NCBI GenBank assembly: GCA_045616685.1
Contig: JAZLHF010000013.1
Location: forward strand, 1-28,839
Length of the DNA stretch: 28,839 bases
Direction: 5' to 3'
Source: UBA1764 sp045616685
GTDB lineage: Bacteria > Bacillota > Clostridia > Peptostreptococcales > Anaerovoracaceae
Below, piece after piece: positions 14,465-22,783 of the stretch (position 1 is the stretch's first letter; each line of letters begins with the position of its first letter). The notes beneath the pieces were generated by a model that was not told the DNA's origin, did not search any database, and saw only the letters and a list, made by a program, of their open reading frames with translations. A program made the position numbers and the translations under genes.

Positions 14465-15488
14465 TGGTTTCCTCCTCGTTTTTAACGAGAGTTCCATCAG
14501 GCTTTTGTACGCCTACCCAATATTCGACTGTAACATTTGGATCTTCGTGGCTTGGCAGAACCAACTTTGTTGCAGCAATTGCAACTTCGAGTTGCTGCAA
14601 ATTCGGCTCTTTTGTTGTCAGCTTTTGCAGTGAAATTCCTGGAAGAGAGCACGCCTTTACGAATGTGCCGTTATGTCTTCCTGTGAACTGAAGAAGTTCA
14701 TATGAAAGTCCTGCGATAACTGGAATAAGCGCAAGTCTTGTGATAAGTCTTACCCATAAGTTTGGCCAGCCCAGGAAGCTAAATACCAAAAGTGAAATTA
14801 TCATTACAAATACCAAGAAGCTTGTTCCACATCTTGGATGAAGTGTGTAGAACTGTTGTGCGTTTTCCGGAGTCAGCTCTAATCCATTTTCATAGCAATG
14901 AATTGTTTTGTGCTCTGCTCCGTGATATTCGAACGTTCTTTTAATGTCCGGCGTAAGCGAAATAAGTACAACGTAAAGAATGAACATAACAATACGAAGT
15001 ACCCCTTCAATTAAATTTAAAATAACTACATTGTGAATTCCAAGATTTTTAAATCCATCCATGATTACTGTAGGAAGTAATATAAAAATCCCAAGAACAA
15101 GCGCAATGGCAAGGACTACGGAAACAACAAGTGCTATCGCCATACCCGCCTTTTCGCCGAAGTGTTCGTCAATCCAAATCTCGAGTTTATCCTTCTTGTA
15201 TGCAGGATTATCCTTGTCGGCAGCCTCTAAAACTTCGGCCCCATAGGTCAGGACATCTGTGCCCATTACTAAGCTTGAAACAAAGGCCACAACCCCTCTA
15301 ATTACGGGGATTTTCGTCCATTTGCCAGGTTTTTTGAGCGGTTCACATGTAAGATGTATGTCGCCATTTGGAAGGCGTATAGCGGTCGCCATAGCTTTTG
15401 CGCCACGCATCATAATTCCTTCAAGTATAGCTTGCCCACCCACTTTGGTTGGGTTTGCGTTTTTCATAAATATTCTGTCTAAATCCAT
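14433..15488 (-). CDS. DUF1385 family membrane protein
   Basis: 351 aa. The N-terminal GGQAILEGIMMRG and the central FEYHGAEHKTIHCYE are hallmarks of DUF1385. Hydrophobic segments at about residues 110-145, 155-185 and 215-255 indicate four or five membrane spans. Its function is unknown; it is often found beside prmC and prfA. The ATG follows the rho stop codon with no gap (TAAATG). The last ~75 residues, after the final membrane segments, are hydrophilic and end in a lysine-rich tail. Confidence 0.9.
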   Translation of the reverse strand: MDLDRIFMKNANPTKVGGQAILEGIMMRGAKAMATAIRLPNGDIHLTCEPLKKPGKWTKIPVIRGVVAFVSSLVMGTDVLTYGAEVLEAADKDNPAYKKDKLEIWIDEHFGEKAGMAIALVVSVVLAIALVLGIFILLPTVIMDGFKNLGIHNVVILNLIEGVLRIVMFILYVVLISLTPDIKRTFEYHGAEHKTIHCYENGLELTPENAQQFYTLHPRCGTSFLVFVMIISLLVFSFLGWPNLWVRLITRLALIPVIAGLSYELLQFTGRHNGTFVKACSLPGISLQKLTTKEPNLQQLEVAIAATKLVLPSHEDPNVTVEYWVGVQKPDGTLVKNEEETNAYIARKNKK

Positions 15489-16778
15489 TTAAAGCACCGT
15501 CTTACGAAAACGTTCAATGAAATCTTTATTACTCTTTGACTGAACCATCTGCATAACAATTCTTTCAGTTGCTTCTGCTGGGCCCCAGTCTGCCAGAGCA
15601 CGACGCATCATCCAAACAGCCTCGAGCTCTTCATTATCAAGAAGCATATCTTCGCGTCTTGTACCAGACTTGTTGAGGTTGATTGCAGGGAAAATTCTCT
15701 TTTCTGCCATACTTCTATCAAGGTGAAGTTCCATATTGCCTGTGCCCTTAAATTCTTCAAAAATCATATCGTCCATACGAGAACCTGTTTCGATAAGAGC
15801 TGTGGCAAGAATTGTGATACTTCCACCTTCTTTAAGATTACGAGCCGCGCCAAAGAACTTCTTTGGTTTATATAATGCGCTTGGATCAAGACCTCCGGAA
15901 AGTGTTCTTCCTGATGGAGGTTCAACCAAATTATAAGCGCGCGCAAGTCTCGTAATACTGTCTAATAAAATTATAACATCCTTGCCATGTTCGGCAAGTC
16001 TTTGTGCACGCGCAAGTACCATTTCTGCTACTTTGACGTGGTGAGCTGGTTGCTCATCGAATGTACTGTAGATTACGCGGCCGTCAATGCTTTCCTGCAT
16101 GTCGGTTACTTCTTCTGGACGTTCGTCAATAAGAAGAACGATGAGTTCAGCTCCGGTGTTCTGATTCTCAATTGCTGTGGCAATCTGTTTAAGCAATGTG
16201 GTTTTTCCAGCTTTTGGCGGAGCTACAATAAGTCCACGTTGGCCTTTGCCAATTGGAGCAATTAAATCTGCCATTCTCATTGAAAGAACATTAGTACCCT
16301 TTTCAAGCTTTATTCTTTCTTTTGGATAGATTGGGGTAAGGTCGCTAAAGTCTTTGCGAGCCTTTGCCTTGCCAGGGTCTTCTCCGTTAACTGATTTTAC
16401 AAAAAGAACTGCACCAAATTTTTCATCCTTTTCGCGAATAGGTTTTCTGCAAACTGCTTCGATTTCATCACCTGTCTTAAGACCGAAGCGCCTAATCTGT
16501 GATGGACTTACGTAAACGTCTGCTTCGCTTGTAAGAAAGTTATCAAATCTAAGAAATCCAAATCCGCCATCGGCTAAATCTAAAATTCCTGTTGTTTCAT
16601 ATTTACCTTCTGCTTCGCGCTTTGCTGCTTCGGCTTTTTCTGCTTCTGCCTGTTCTTGAAGTTCGATAAGCATAGCTAAAATTTCTGCCTTCTTAAGGCC
16701 AGTAATATCAAGCCCAATTGCAGTTGCAATTTCTTTAAGCTCGGAAACTTTCTTTTCCTTTAACTCTTCAACTTTCAT
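15489..16778 (-). CDS. rho: Transcription termination factor Rho
   Basis: 429 aa. Hexameric RNA helicase that ends untranslated transcripts. Domains in order: an N-terminal helical Rho_N (residues 1-45), a short charged insert rich in A, E and K (about 42-60), a cold-shock-like RNA-binding domain (GFGFLRFDN), Walker A in APPKAGKTTLL, Walker B in DVIILLDSITRLARA, and the conserved C-terminal RRALADWGPAEATE. The length is typical without a large insertion. An AAAGGA precedes the ATG. Rho heads a run rho-DUF1385-prmC with abutting or overlapping genes. Confidence 0.97.
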   Translation of the reverse strand: MKVEELKEKKVSELKEIATAIGLDITGLKKAEILAMLIELQEQAEAEKAEAAKREAEGKYETTGILDLADGGFGFLRFDNFLTSEADVYVSPSQIRRFGLKTGDEIEAVCRKPIREKDEKFGAVLFVKSVNGEDPGKAKARKDFSDLTPIYPKERIKLEKGTNVLSMRMADLIAPIGKGQRGLIVAPPKAGKTTLLKQIATAIENQNTGAELIVLLIDERPEEVTDMQESIDGRVIYSTFDEQPAHHVKVAEMVLARAQRLAEHGKDVIILLDSITRLARAYNLVEPPSGRTLSGGLDPSALYKPKKFFGAARNLKEGGSITILATALIETGSRMDDMIFEEFKGTGNMELHLDRSMAEKRIFPAINLNKSGTRREDMLLDNEELEAVWMMRRALADWGPAEATERIVMQMVQSKSNKDFIERFRKTVL

Positions 16779-16851
16779 GTTAATCCTTTCAAAAATTGTA
16801 CACGAAAAAATATAATGTCTGTATTATTCAATTAAAATTGTTTGGGAAAAT

Positions 16852-16868
16852 GTTAGGAGAAACCTAAC
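16852..16868 (-). terminator. Weak terminator-like hairpin downstream of liv genes
   Basis: GTTAGG and CCTAAC around a 5-nt loop, followed on the minus strand by ATTTT. It is the only hairpin between livF and rho with T residues on the correct side for the liv transcript. The stem is short, so efficiency is uncertain. Confidence 0.4.
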
Positions 16869-16883
16869 GTGAAATTGAGATTT

Positions 16884-16991
16884 ACGACCGGCAATTAGCA
16901 ATGTGACGAGCACTAAGCCCGCACGAAGAATGAGCTTGCAAGCCCTAAGCATAGCAAAACCGTGCTCGAAGCGTTGCTAATTGCCGGTCGT
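16884..16991. repeat. 108-bp structured inverted repeat (18-bp perfect arms)
   Basis: Arms ACGACCGGCAATTAGCAA (16884-16901) and its perfect complement (16974-16991). Nested within are CGAGCAC (16907-16913) pairing with GTGCTCG (16962-16968) and the palindrome GCTTGCAAGC (16934-16943). The T-rich tract follows on the plus strand, away from the liv operon, so it is not a standard terminator for livF. It may be a miniature mobile element or a structured RNA. Confidence 0.7.
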
Positions 16992-17005
16992 TTTATATAT
17001 TTTAA

Positions 17006-17716
17006 TTAAGCACCTAAATAAGCTTTCTTAACTGCTTCATTTTTAAGCAGTTCCTTACCTGTTCCAGATAAAGTAACATTACCTGTTTCGAGAACGTAAG
17101 CTCTATCAGCGATTGAAAGTGCTGCCTGCGCGTTCTGCTCTACGAGGAGAATTGTTGATCCGTTCTTGTGAAGAGTCTTAATAATCTCAAAGATGTGATC
17201 TACAAGAAGTGGAGCAAGTCCCATCGATGGTTCATCAAGCATGATGAGTTTTGGTTTTGCCATGAGGGCACGTCCCATAGCGAGCATCTGTTGTTCGCCT
17301 CCGGAAAGTGTACCACCAGCCTGCCATGAACGTTCCTTAAGTCTTGGGAAGAGTGCATATACTTCGTCGATAGATTGTTTAATACTCTTTGGATCTTGAG
17401 TATAAGCACCCATTTCGAGGTTTTCTTCTACAGTAAGCTGCATAAAAATGCGACGTCCTTCTGGAACCATTACAAGACCTCTTTCAACAATCTTGTGAGC
17501 AGGAACTTTATTGATATTCTCGCCCATGAATTCCACTGAACCAGTTCTGGATCTAAGCAGCCCTGAAATAGTATTAAGTGTTGTAGACTTACCTGCACCG
17601 TTAGCACCGATAAGAGTTACAATTTCACCTTCGTTTACATTGAATGAAATCCCTTTAATTGCGTGGATACTGCCATAGTAAACGTTAATGTCTTCTACTC
17701 TAAGAATTTCGCCCAT
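17006..17716 (-). CDS. livF: Branched-chain amino acid ABC transporter ATPase LivF
   Basis: 236 aa. One of two ATPases powering uptake of Leu, Ile and Val. Walker A is GANGAGKST (about residues 37-45), the ABC signature is LSGGEQQ (about 138-144), and Walker B is LIMLDEPSMGLAPL; the text VERGLVMVPEGRRIFMQLTVEENL is typical of LivF. Its start is 2 nt after the livG stop. It is the last gene of the liv operon. Confidence 0.95.
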   Translation of the reverse strand: MGEILRVEDINVYYGSIHAIKGISFNVNEGEIVTLIGANGAGKSTTLNTISGLLRSRTGSVEFMGENINKVPAHKIVERGLVMVPEGRRIFMQLTVEENLEMGAYTQDPKSIKQSIDEVYALFPRLKERSWQAGGTLSGGEQQMLAMGRALMAKPKLIMLDEPSMGLAPLLVDHIFEIIKTLHKNGSTILLVEQNAQAALSIADRAYVLETGNVTLSGTGKELLKNEAVKKAYLGA

Positions 17717-17718
17717 GA

Positions 17719-18492
17719 CTACCCCTTTCTCTTTCCAAGATATGCTTCGATTACAACTGGATTGCTCTGAATTTCTTCCGGAGTTCCATGTGCAATTACC
17801 TGACCAAAGTTAAGCACTGTGATCTGATCGCATACACCCATAACCAGCGACATATCATGTTCAATTAAAAGAATTGCAATTCCAAACTTATCACGAATCC
17901 TTGCAATGTTTTCCATCAGTTCTGTAGTTTCAGCTGGGTTCATACCTGCAGCAGGTTCGTCCAGCAAAAGCAGTGAAGGATTTGTTGCCAAAGCTCTTGT
18001 GATTTCAAGACGTCTTTGTGCGCCATATGGAAGTGAGCTTGCCTGAACATCAGCCAAATCTTGCATATCAAAGATTGATAAAAGGTCTAATGCTTTTGCT
18101 CTGGCCGCTTTTTCTTCTTTCCAAAATCTTGGAAGTCTAAATGTTGATTCGAATAAGCTATATTTCATTGACTGGTTCATAGCAACCATTACATTTTCAG
18201 CTACGGTCAAATTGCTGAACAATCTGATGTTCTGGAATGTTCTTGCGATACCAGCTTTTGAAAGGCTAACTGTTGTTTCGCCATTTGTATTTTTACCATT
18301 GAGATAAATGCTACCCGTTGTTGGTTCGTATACCTTTGTTAAAAGGTTAAATACTGTTGTTTTACCAGCACCATTAGGGCCAATAAGACCAGCAACTTCT
18401 TTTTCCTTGATGGAAATATTAAATCTATCTACTGCAGCAAGACCACCGAATACGATTCCGAGGTTTTCACAACGAAGTACTTCATTACTCAT
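17719..18492 (-). CDS. livG: Branched-chain amino acid ABC transporter ATPase LivG
   Basis: 257 aa. Second ATPase of the Liv importer. Walker A is GPNGAGKTT (about 38-46), Q-loop ARTFQNIRLF, signature LPYGAQRRLEITRAL in place of the ABC consensus (a normal LivG variant), Walker B LLLDEPAAGMNP, and H-loop LLIEHDMSLVM. The C-terminal VIEAYLGKRKG tail is usual for LivG. The start overlaps livM by 8 nt, implying coupled translation. Confidence 0.95.
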   Translation of the reverse strand: MSNEVLRCENLGIVFGGLAAVDRFNISIKEKEVAGLIGPNGAGKTTVFNLLTKVYEPTTGSIYLNGKNTNGETTVSLSKAGIARTFQNIRLFSNLTVAENVMVAMNQSMKYSLFESTFRLPRFWKEEKAARAKALDLLSIFDMQDLADVQASSLPYGAQRRLEITRALATNPSLLLLDEPAAGMNPAETTELMENIARIRDKFGIAILLIEHDMSLVMGVCDQITVLNFGQVIAHGTPEEIQSNPVVIEAYLGKRKG

Positions 18493-19549
18493 TTGCGGCT
18501 ACCTCCTTTTTGTTTTTCTTTTCTTTGCCTTTTGCTCTAAATCCGAAAACTGATTTTAACTTTGGATTATTACCAACAAGCATTACTACAATCAGGATGA
18601 TTGCGTAAATAAGCATACGATAGTCCGAGAAAGAACGAAGTACTTCTGGCAGAATTGTAAGTGCTGCTGCGGCAATAATTGAACCAAGCATGTTGCCCTG
18701 TTTACCAAGTACAACGAATACAAGAATCAAGATTGAGCAGTCAATATTAAACTTACTTGCGATGCAAGAAGAATAGTTTTGTGCAAAGAGGCAACCAGCT
18801 GCTCCGGCCATAGCTGCGCTTATTGTAAATCCCGTAATCTTATATTTGAAGATTGGGATACCTACTGATTCAGCAGCAATTCTGTTATCACGAATAGCCA
18901 TGATGGCACGGCCTGATCTTGAACTTACTAAGTTGAAAATTACTATGAGGCAAACCATTACAAGAATAAATCCAATTATGAAATTAGAAATCTTTGTGAT
19001 GGAACGAATACCCATAGCGCCTTCTATGATTAATCTTCCGTTCTCGCTAAGTTTTAGTGTGTTATCAACCATTGAGAACTGAAGTCCGTTTTCATCGATT
19101 CCAAGATACATGTTCTGGAATAATGATTTAATAATTTCAGCAAATGCTAAAGTTACGATAGCAAGATAATCGCCCTTAAGTCTAAGTACAGGAATACCGA
19201 TTAAGAAACCGATAAATGCTGTAACGGCTGCTGCGATTAAGATACCTACTACAAGTCTTTCATTTTTACTTTCAATGCCGGAGTATTCCATAATTACAAT
19301 TGCGGAAGTTCCGATGAAAGCTCCAATCGACATAAAGCCTGCATGACCAAGTGAAAGTTCGCCGATAATGCCTACTGTCAGGTTAAGCGATAATGCCATT
19401 ACGATATAAGCACAAATTGGGACAAGCATACCAGACATCTTTGATGAAAGATTTCCAGTTGTTTGAAGTGCATACATAGCAGCGAACGCTATGATTACAA
19501 CTAAGTATGTAAGCCCATTGCTCTTTTGAGTCTTTGTGAGTTTCTTCAT
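18485..19549 (-). CDS. livM: Branched-chain amino acid ABC transporter permease LivM
   Basis: 354 aa with about nine or ten hydrophobic segments and the LivM signature around GELSLGHAGFMSIGAF, GDYLAIVTLAFAEIIK and SVGIPIFKYKITGFTISAAMAGAAG (the ATPase-contact loop). The C-terminus is lysine-rich and cytosolic. The ATG at 19547-19549 is preferred to the longer frame starting at 19591 because AGGTG lies just upstream and the gene then begins 13 nt after the livH stop without overlapping it. Confidence 0.93.
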   Translation of the reverse strand: MKKLTKTQKSNGLTYLVVIIAFAAMYALQTTGNLSSKMSGMLVPICAYIVMALSLNLTVGIIGELSLGHAGFMSIGAFIGTSAIVIMEYSGIESKNERLVVGILIAAAVTAFIGFLIGIPVLRLKGDYLAIVTLAFAEIIKSLFQNMYLGIDENGLQFSMVDNTLKLSENGRLIIEGAMGIRSITKISNFIIGFILVMVCLIVIFNLVSSRSGRAIMAIRDNRIAAESVGIPIFKYKITGFTISAAMAGAAGCLFAQNYSSCIASKFNIDCSILILVFVVLGKQGNMLGSIIAAAALTILPEVLRSFSDYRMLIYAIILIVVMLVGNNPKLKSVFGFRAKGKEKKNKKEVAANE

Positions 19550-19562
19550 TTTTGTCACCTCA

Positions 19563-20438
19563 CTAAACTTTTTCGCGAGTGGTCTTACCAAGAAGACCAG
19601 CTGGCTTTACGAGCAATACAATAATCAGAACTGCAAATACGATTGCATCTGAAAGTTGTGTAGAAATATATGCCTTTGCAAGGTTTTCAATGATACCAAG
19701 AAGAAGCCCACCAATGAAAGCCCCTGGAATTGAGCCAATACCACCGAATACTGCAGCGGTAAATGCTTTGATACCAGGCATAGCTCCTGTTGTTGGCATT
19801 AATGTTGGATATGCACTGCAAAGGAGAACTCCGGCGATAGCAGCAAGGCCAGAGCCAATTGCGAATGTTGTGGAAATAGTTTTGTTAACATCAATTCCCA
19901 TAAGCATTGCTGCGCCCTTATCTTCTGATACAGCTCTCATGGCTTTACCCATCTTTGTCTTGTTAACGAAAAGTGTAAGAACAACCATGATAACTACGCA
20001 GACGACTATAGTAAGCAGTGTTACATATGAAATTGTAAGTCCACCGACGTTGATAAGTCCGTTTCCGACGACAGATGCAAATACCTTTGGGTTTGAGGTC
20101 CAAAGAAGCTGCGCTGCATTCTGTAAGAAATAAGAAACACCAATGGCTGTAATAAGTACGGCCAGAGATGGAGCGGAACGAAGAGGCTTATAAGCTAAGC
20201 GTTCGATAGTGATACCCAGCAATGTACATGCAAGCATGGAAAGTAATACTCCGACAACTGGGGGAAGGCCAAATCGCTGTGAAGCGAAGAAGCAAACATA
20301 ACCACCAATCATGATTACATCACCATGTGCGAAGTTCAGCATCTTTGCAATACCATAAACCATCGTGTAACCAAGGGCGATGATAGCATAAATGCTTCCA
20401 AGGCTGAGTCCGCTTACTAAATAGTTAAGGAAACTCAT
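19563..20438 (-). CDS. livH: Branched-chain amino acid ABC transporter permease LivH
   Basis: 291 aa, about eight membrane segments. Recognised by the start GLSLGSIYAIIALGYTMVYGIAKMLNFAHGD, the contact loop GIDVNKTISTTFAIGSGLAAIAGVL and AFTAAVFGGIGSIPGAFIGGLLLG, all diagnostic for LivH. It pairs with LivM to form the membrane channel. It follows livK after a 119-nt gap that holds a stable hairpin. Confidence 0.95.
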   Translation of the reverse strand: MSFLNYLVSGLSLGSIYAIIALGYTMVYGIAKMLNFAHGDVIMIGGYVCFFASQRFGLPPVVGVLLSMLACTLLGITIERLAYKPLRSAPSLAVLITAIGVSYFLQNAAQLLWTSNPKVFASVVGNGLINVGGLTISYVTLLTIVVCVVIMVVLTLFVNKTKMGKAMRAVSEDKGAAMLMGIDVNKTISTTFAIGSGLAAIAGVLLCSAYPTLMPTTGAMPGIKAFTAAVFGGIGSIPGAFIGGLLLGIIENLAKAYISTQLSDAIVFAVLIIVLLVKPAGLLGKTTREKV

Positions 20439-20458
20439 GTTGAAAAAACTCCTGTTTT

Positions 20459-20508
20459 AAAACGCGGCAGTGGCCCTCGCAAAAGCGCGAGAGCCAGCAC
20501 CGTTTTTT
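20459..20508 (-). terminator. livK-livH intergenic hairpin
   Basis: AAAACG and CGTTTT close a long stem whose core pairs GGCTCTCGC with GCGAGGGCC (one G-U) around a small loop. On the minus strand only four T residues follow, so it is probably a partial terminator or an mRNA-protecting hairpin that keeps binding protein in excess over the membrane parts. Confidence 0.7.
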
Positions 20509-20557
20509 ATTAATTGATTCTATACAATCTAAAAATCGCTATATGTTCTTTTGTAGA

Positions 20558-21703
20558 TTAGAGACCTACGTAAGTACCGTTTTCGATTATCATAGCGTTA
20601 GGTGACTTTGAAACAGCACCAGCTGCATCCCAAGTCATGTTAGCGCCTGTAAGGCCATCAAATGTCATTGATGTAAATGCCTTTACCATTACTTCGCATG
20701 TTTCTTCTGCGCTCATGTCAGCTGTAACGCCAGCTTCTGTAACTGCCTTGTATAAAGCATATACACAGTCATAAGCATCTGCTGCGAACTGGTTAGGTGT
20801 TTCACCGTACTTTTCGTTATACTTCTTTACGAAGTTCTGGTTAAGTTCTGATGTGTCATCAGCACTGTATGGTGTGAGAAGGATAACGCCTTCTGCAAGA
20901 GATGTATCAAAACCTTCAAGTGTAAGGATACCGTCCATGCCGTCTACACCGAACCAAGTTGGATTATATCCAACTGCCTTTGCCTGAGCAAAGATAAGTG
21001 ATGCTGGTGTGTAGTACATTGGAAGGAATACGAGTTCAGCGCCAGCTTCTTGCATCTTAGCAACCTGAACTGTGAAGTCTGTCTGTGTTGCTTCTGTGAA
21101 AGCTTCTTCTGCTACGATTTCGAGACCAAGTTCTGCAGCCTTCTTATCGAATGTTTCCTTGATACCCATTGAATAGTTATCATCTGATTTATAGATTACG
21201 CCAACCTTTGTAGCCATCTGGTGCTCAAAAATGTACTGAGCTGAACCAGTTCCCTGGTTAGGATCTGCGAAGCACATCTGGAAGATGCAATCCTTACCCT
21301 TTGTTACGTCTGTTGATGAAGCAGATGGTGTGAGGAAGAAGATTCTATCTGCGTTAGCTTCTGCTGCTGTAGCTTCTGCTGGAGCGGATGTTACTGTTCC
21401 CATCATAATCTGCATACCCCAGTCCTTAAGGTCGTTGTATGCGTTAACTGATTTTTCTGGATCATGTGCATCATCTTGCATGTTGAAGTCAAACTGTACT
21501 CCGCCAAGAGCATTAACTTCTTCAACAGCGATTTCTGCACCGTTCTTTACTGCCTGGCCGTAAATTGCTGCACCACCTGTTAAAGGTCCTGTGCATCCAA
21601 CTTTAATTGCACCAGTTGCATCTGATGATTCTTTTTCTCCGCCGCAAGCAGCAAGTGAGAAGACCATGGCAAGTGCTAATAATACTGCTAATAATTTTTT
21701 CAT
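20558..21703 (-). CDS. livK: Branched-chain amino acid binding lipoprotein LivK
   Basis: 381 aa. Lipoprotein signal peptide with lipobox SLAAC, the lipid-modified cysteine being residue 20, followed by GGEKESS. The mature protein has the Peripla_BP_6 fold (IKVGCTGPLTGGAAIYGQAVKNG at the start; LTGANMTWDAAG near the end). It hands Leu, Ile or Val to LivHM on the outer face of the membrane. AAGGAG lies upstream. It is the first structural gene of livKHMGF, behind a leader ORF rich in the same amino acids. Confidence 0.95.
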   Translation of the reverse strand: MKKLLAVLLALAMVFSLAACGGEKESSDATGAIKVGCTGPLTGGAAIYGQAVKNGAEIAVEEVNALGGVQFDFNMQDDAHDPEKSVNAYNDLKDWGMQIMMGTVTSAPAEATAAEANADRIFFLTPSASSTDVTKGKDCIFQMCFADPNQGTGSAQYIFEHQMATKVGVIYKSDDNYSMGIKETFDKKAAELGLEIVAEEAFTEATQTDFTVQVAKMQEAGAELVFLPMYYTPASLIFAQAKAVGYNPTWFGVDGMDGILTLEGFDTSLAEGVILLTPYSADDTSELNQNFVKKYNEKYGETPNQFAADAYDCVYALYKAVTEAGVTADMSAEETCEVMVKAFTSMTFDGLTGANMTWDAAGAVSKSPNAMIIENGTYVGL

Positions 21704-21739
21704 GTTTTTTATCTCCTTATAAAAAATATAAACACTTTT

Positions 21740-21766
21740 GGTGCAAAGGCTTTGGCCTTCGCCACC
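21740..21766 (-). promoter_or_regulatory. Hairpin in the livK 5' leader
   Basis: GGTG and CACC enclose GAAGGC / GCCTTT arms with a CAAA loop on the minus strand. There is no T-run after it. It sits between the attenuator terminator and the livK ribosome binding site and could stabilise the mRNA or affect initiation. Confidence 0.5.
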
Positions 21767-21785
21767 GCCTTTACATGTAATATAT

Positions 21786-21816
21786 AAAAAGCGGCTTACT
21801 CAAGAGCAAGCCGCTT
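21786..21816 (-). terminator. Attenuator terminator upstream of livK
   Basis: Perfect 9-bp arms AAGCGGCTT (RNA 5' arm, 21808-21816) and AAGCCGCTT (21789-21797) with a 10-nt loop, followed on the minus strand by TTTTT. It lies 18 nt after the stop codon of the 28-codon leader ORF and before livK. Confidence 0.88.
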
Positions 21817-21834
21817 AATACATCAACTTAACTC

Positions 21835-21921
21835 TTAAAGAACAACAAAAGCTTCCACGATAATGATACCGAGGATAAGGTCTAAGACTCTAATAATGTT
21901 GTTATTTAAGAAATTTGTCAT
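21835..21921 (-). CDS. 28-aa Leu/Ile/Val-rich leader peptide of the liv operon
   Basis: Short ORF from the ATG at 21919-21921 to TAA at 21835-21837, with AAAGGG 7 nt upstream. Of 28 residues, 6 are Ile, 5 Leu and 4 Val (15 in all), with clusters NNNIIRVL, LILGIIIV and FVVL. This composition resembles the ilvL and ilvB leader peptides of enteric bacteria. It has a consensus promoter before it and an intrinsic terminator after it, and the liv transport genes come next, so it is best read as the sensor peptide of a translation-coupled attenuator: scarce charged Leu/Ile/Val-tRNA would stall the ribosome and allow read-through. A small membrane peptide or toxin is the alternative. Confidence 0.75.
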   Translation of the reverse strand: MTNFLNNNIIRVLDLILGIIIVEAFVVL

Positions 21922-21950
21922 TTATTTTCCCTTTCAATAAACATGTTGAT

Positions 21951-21979
21951 ATAGTAATACTTTCCAGTCTCAATGTCAA
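21951..21979 (-). promoter_or_regulatory. Promoter of the liv leader/operon
   Basis: Minus-strand TTGACA (21974-21979), 17-nt spacer, TACTAT (21951-21956). Transcription would start near 21944, about 20 nt before the leader ORF. Confidence 0.85.
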
Positions 21980-22077
21980 CAAAAAAACACAAGTTTTTTG
22001 TATTTTTTTCACGGTTTTTTTGCCTTGTTTTTGTGTTCCAGACACAAAAAGGGCTGGGAAGCCTTGCAATTACTGGG

Positions 22078-22776
22078 CTAGAAGATAATGTGAATTGCCT
22101 GCCAAATCATAGGAATAAACATAGCTGGAAGCATATTTGCCACCTTAATCTTAGTAATTCCAAGCATATTGAGGCCAATAATAACTAAATCCAGGCTTCC
22201 AACTGATACACACATGGCTACAGTCTCATCCGTAAGAACCGGAGCAAGCAGGCTTGCCCCAAGAACTAAGATTCCCTGGTAAATAATGATAGCTACTGCA
22301 GAAAATGCTACTGATATTCCAGAACGCATTGCTAAAGTAACACTTGAAATGCAGTCCAAAATTCCTTTCGTAGTATAGATGCTATGCTCGTGCTGAATTC
22401 CACTTTCTAATGCTCCAAGAAAAGTCATAGAGCCAATGCAAAATAACAAACTTGCTGTTACAAAACCTTCTGCAAAATTTGAAGTTCCACTTTTTGCGGA
22501 AACTTTTTTTTCAATCCAAGATCCAAAACGGTTGAATTGTTTATCAATGTCGATGAACTCACCGATTGCGATACCAACAAGTAAACAAATTAAATAGTAA
22601 AGAGGTTGGCTGATATCCATGCCCTGAATACCCATAACCATTACAAAAATCGCAAAGGCTTGGAAAACTCTTTTACCAAATCCTCTAACTCTTTGGAATG
22701 TGCTTAAAAAAGTTCCACATATTGCACCAAGTACAACAAGAACTGCATTAATTAATACACCATTAAAAATATCCAT
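22078..22776 (-). CDS. DUF554 family membrane protein (YdfK-like)
   Basis: 232 aa with about six or seven hydrophobic segments. Recognised by the start GVLINAVLVVLGAICGTFL, the central GFVTASLLFCIGSMTFLGALESG and LTLAMRSGISVAFSA-type text, all typical of DUF554. The function is unknown. The nearest AGGAG lies within the end of the preceding 88-aa gene, about 14 nt before the ATG, so translation is probably coupled to it. A short GGCT/AGCC hairpin with CTTTTT lies downstream near 22040-22065. Confidence 0.88.
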   Translation of the reverse strand: MDIFNGVLINAVLVVLGAICGTFLSTFQRVRGFGKRVFQAFAIFVMVMGIQGMDISQPLYYLICLLVGIAIGEFIDIDKQFNRFGSWIEKKVSAKSGTSNFAEGFVTASLLFCIGSMTFLGALESGIQHEHSIYTTKGILDCISSVTLAMRSGISVAFSAVAIIIYQGILVLGASLLAPVLTDETVAMCVSVGSLDLVIIGLNMLGITKIKVANMLPAMFIPMIWQAIHIIF

Positions 22777-22783
22777 TAGAAAA

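Noticed and set aside
21835..21921. Type I toxin for the 28-aa hydrophobic peptide
   Set aside because: No antisense promoter or antitoxin RNA was seen, and the Leu/Ile/Val bias directly before liv genes is better explained by attenuation. It is not fully excluded.
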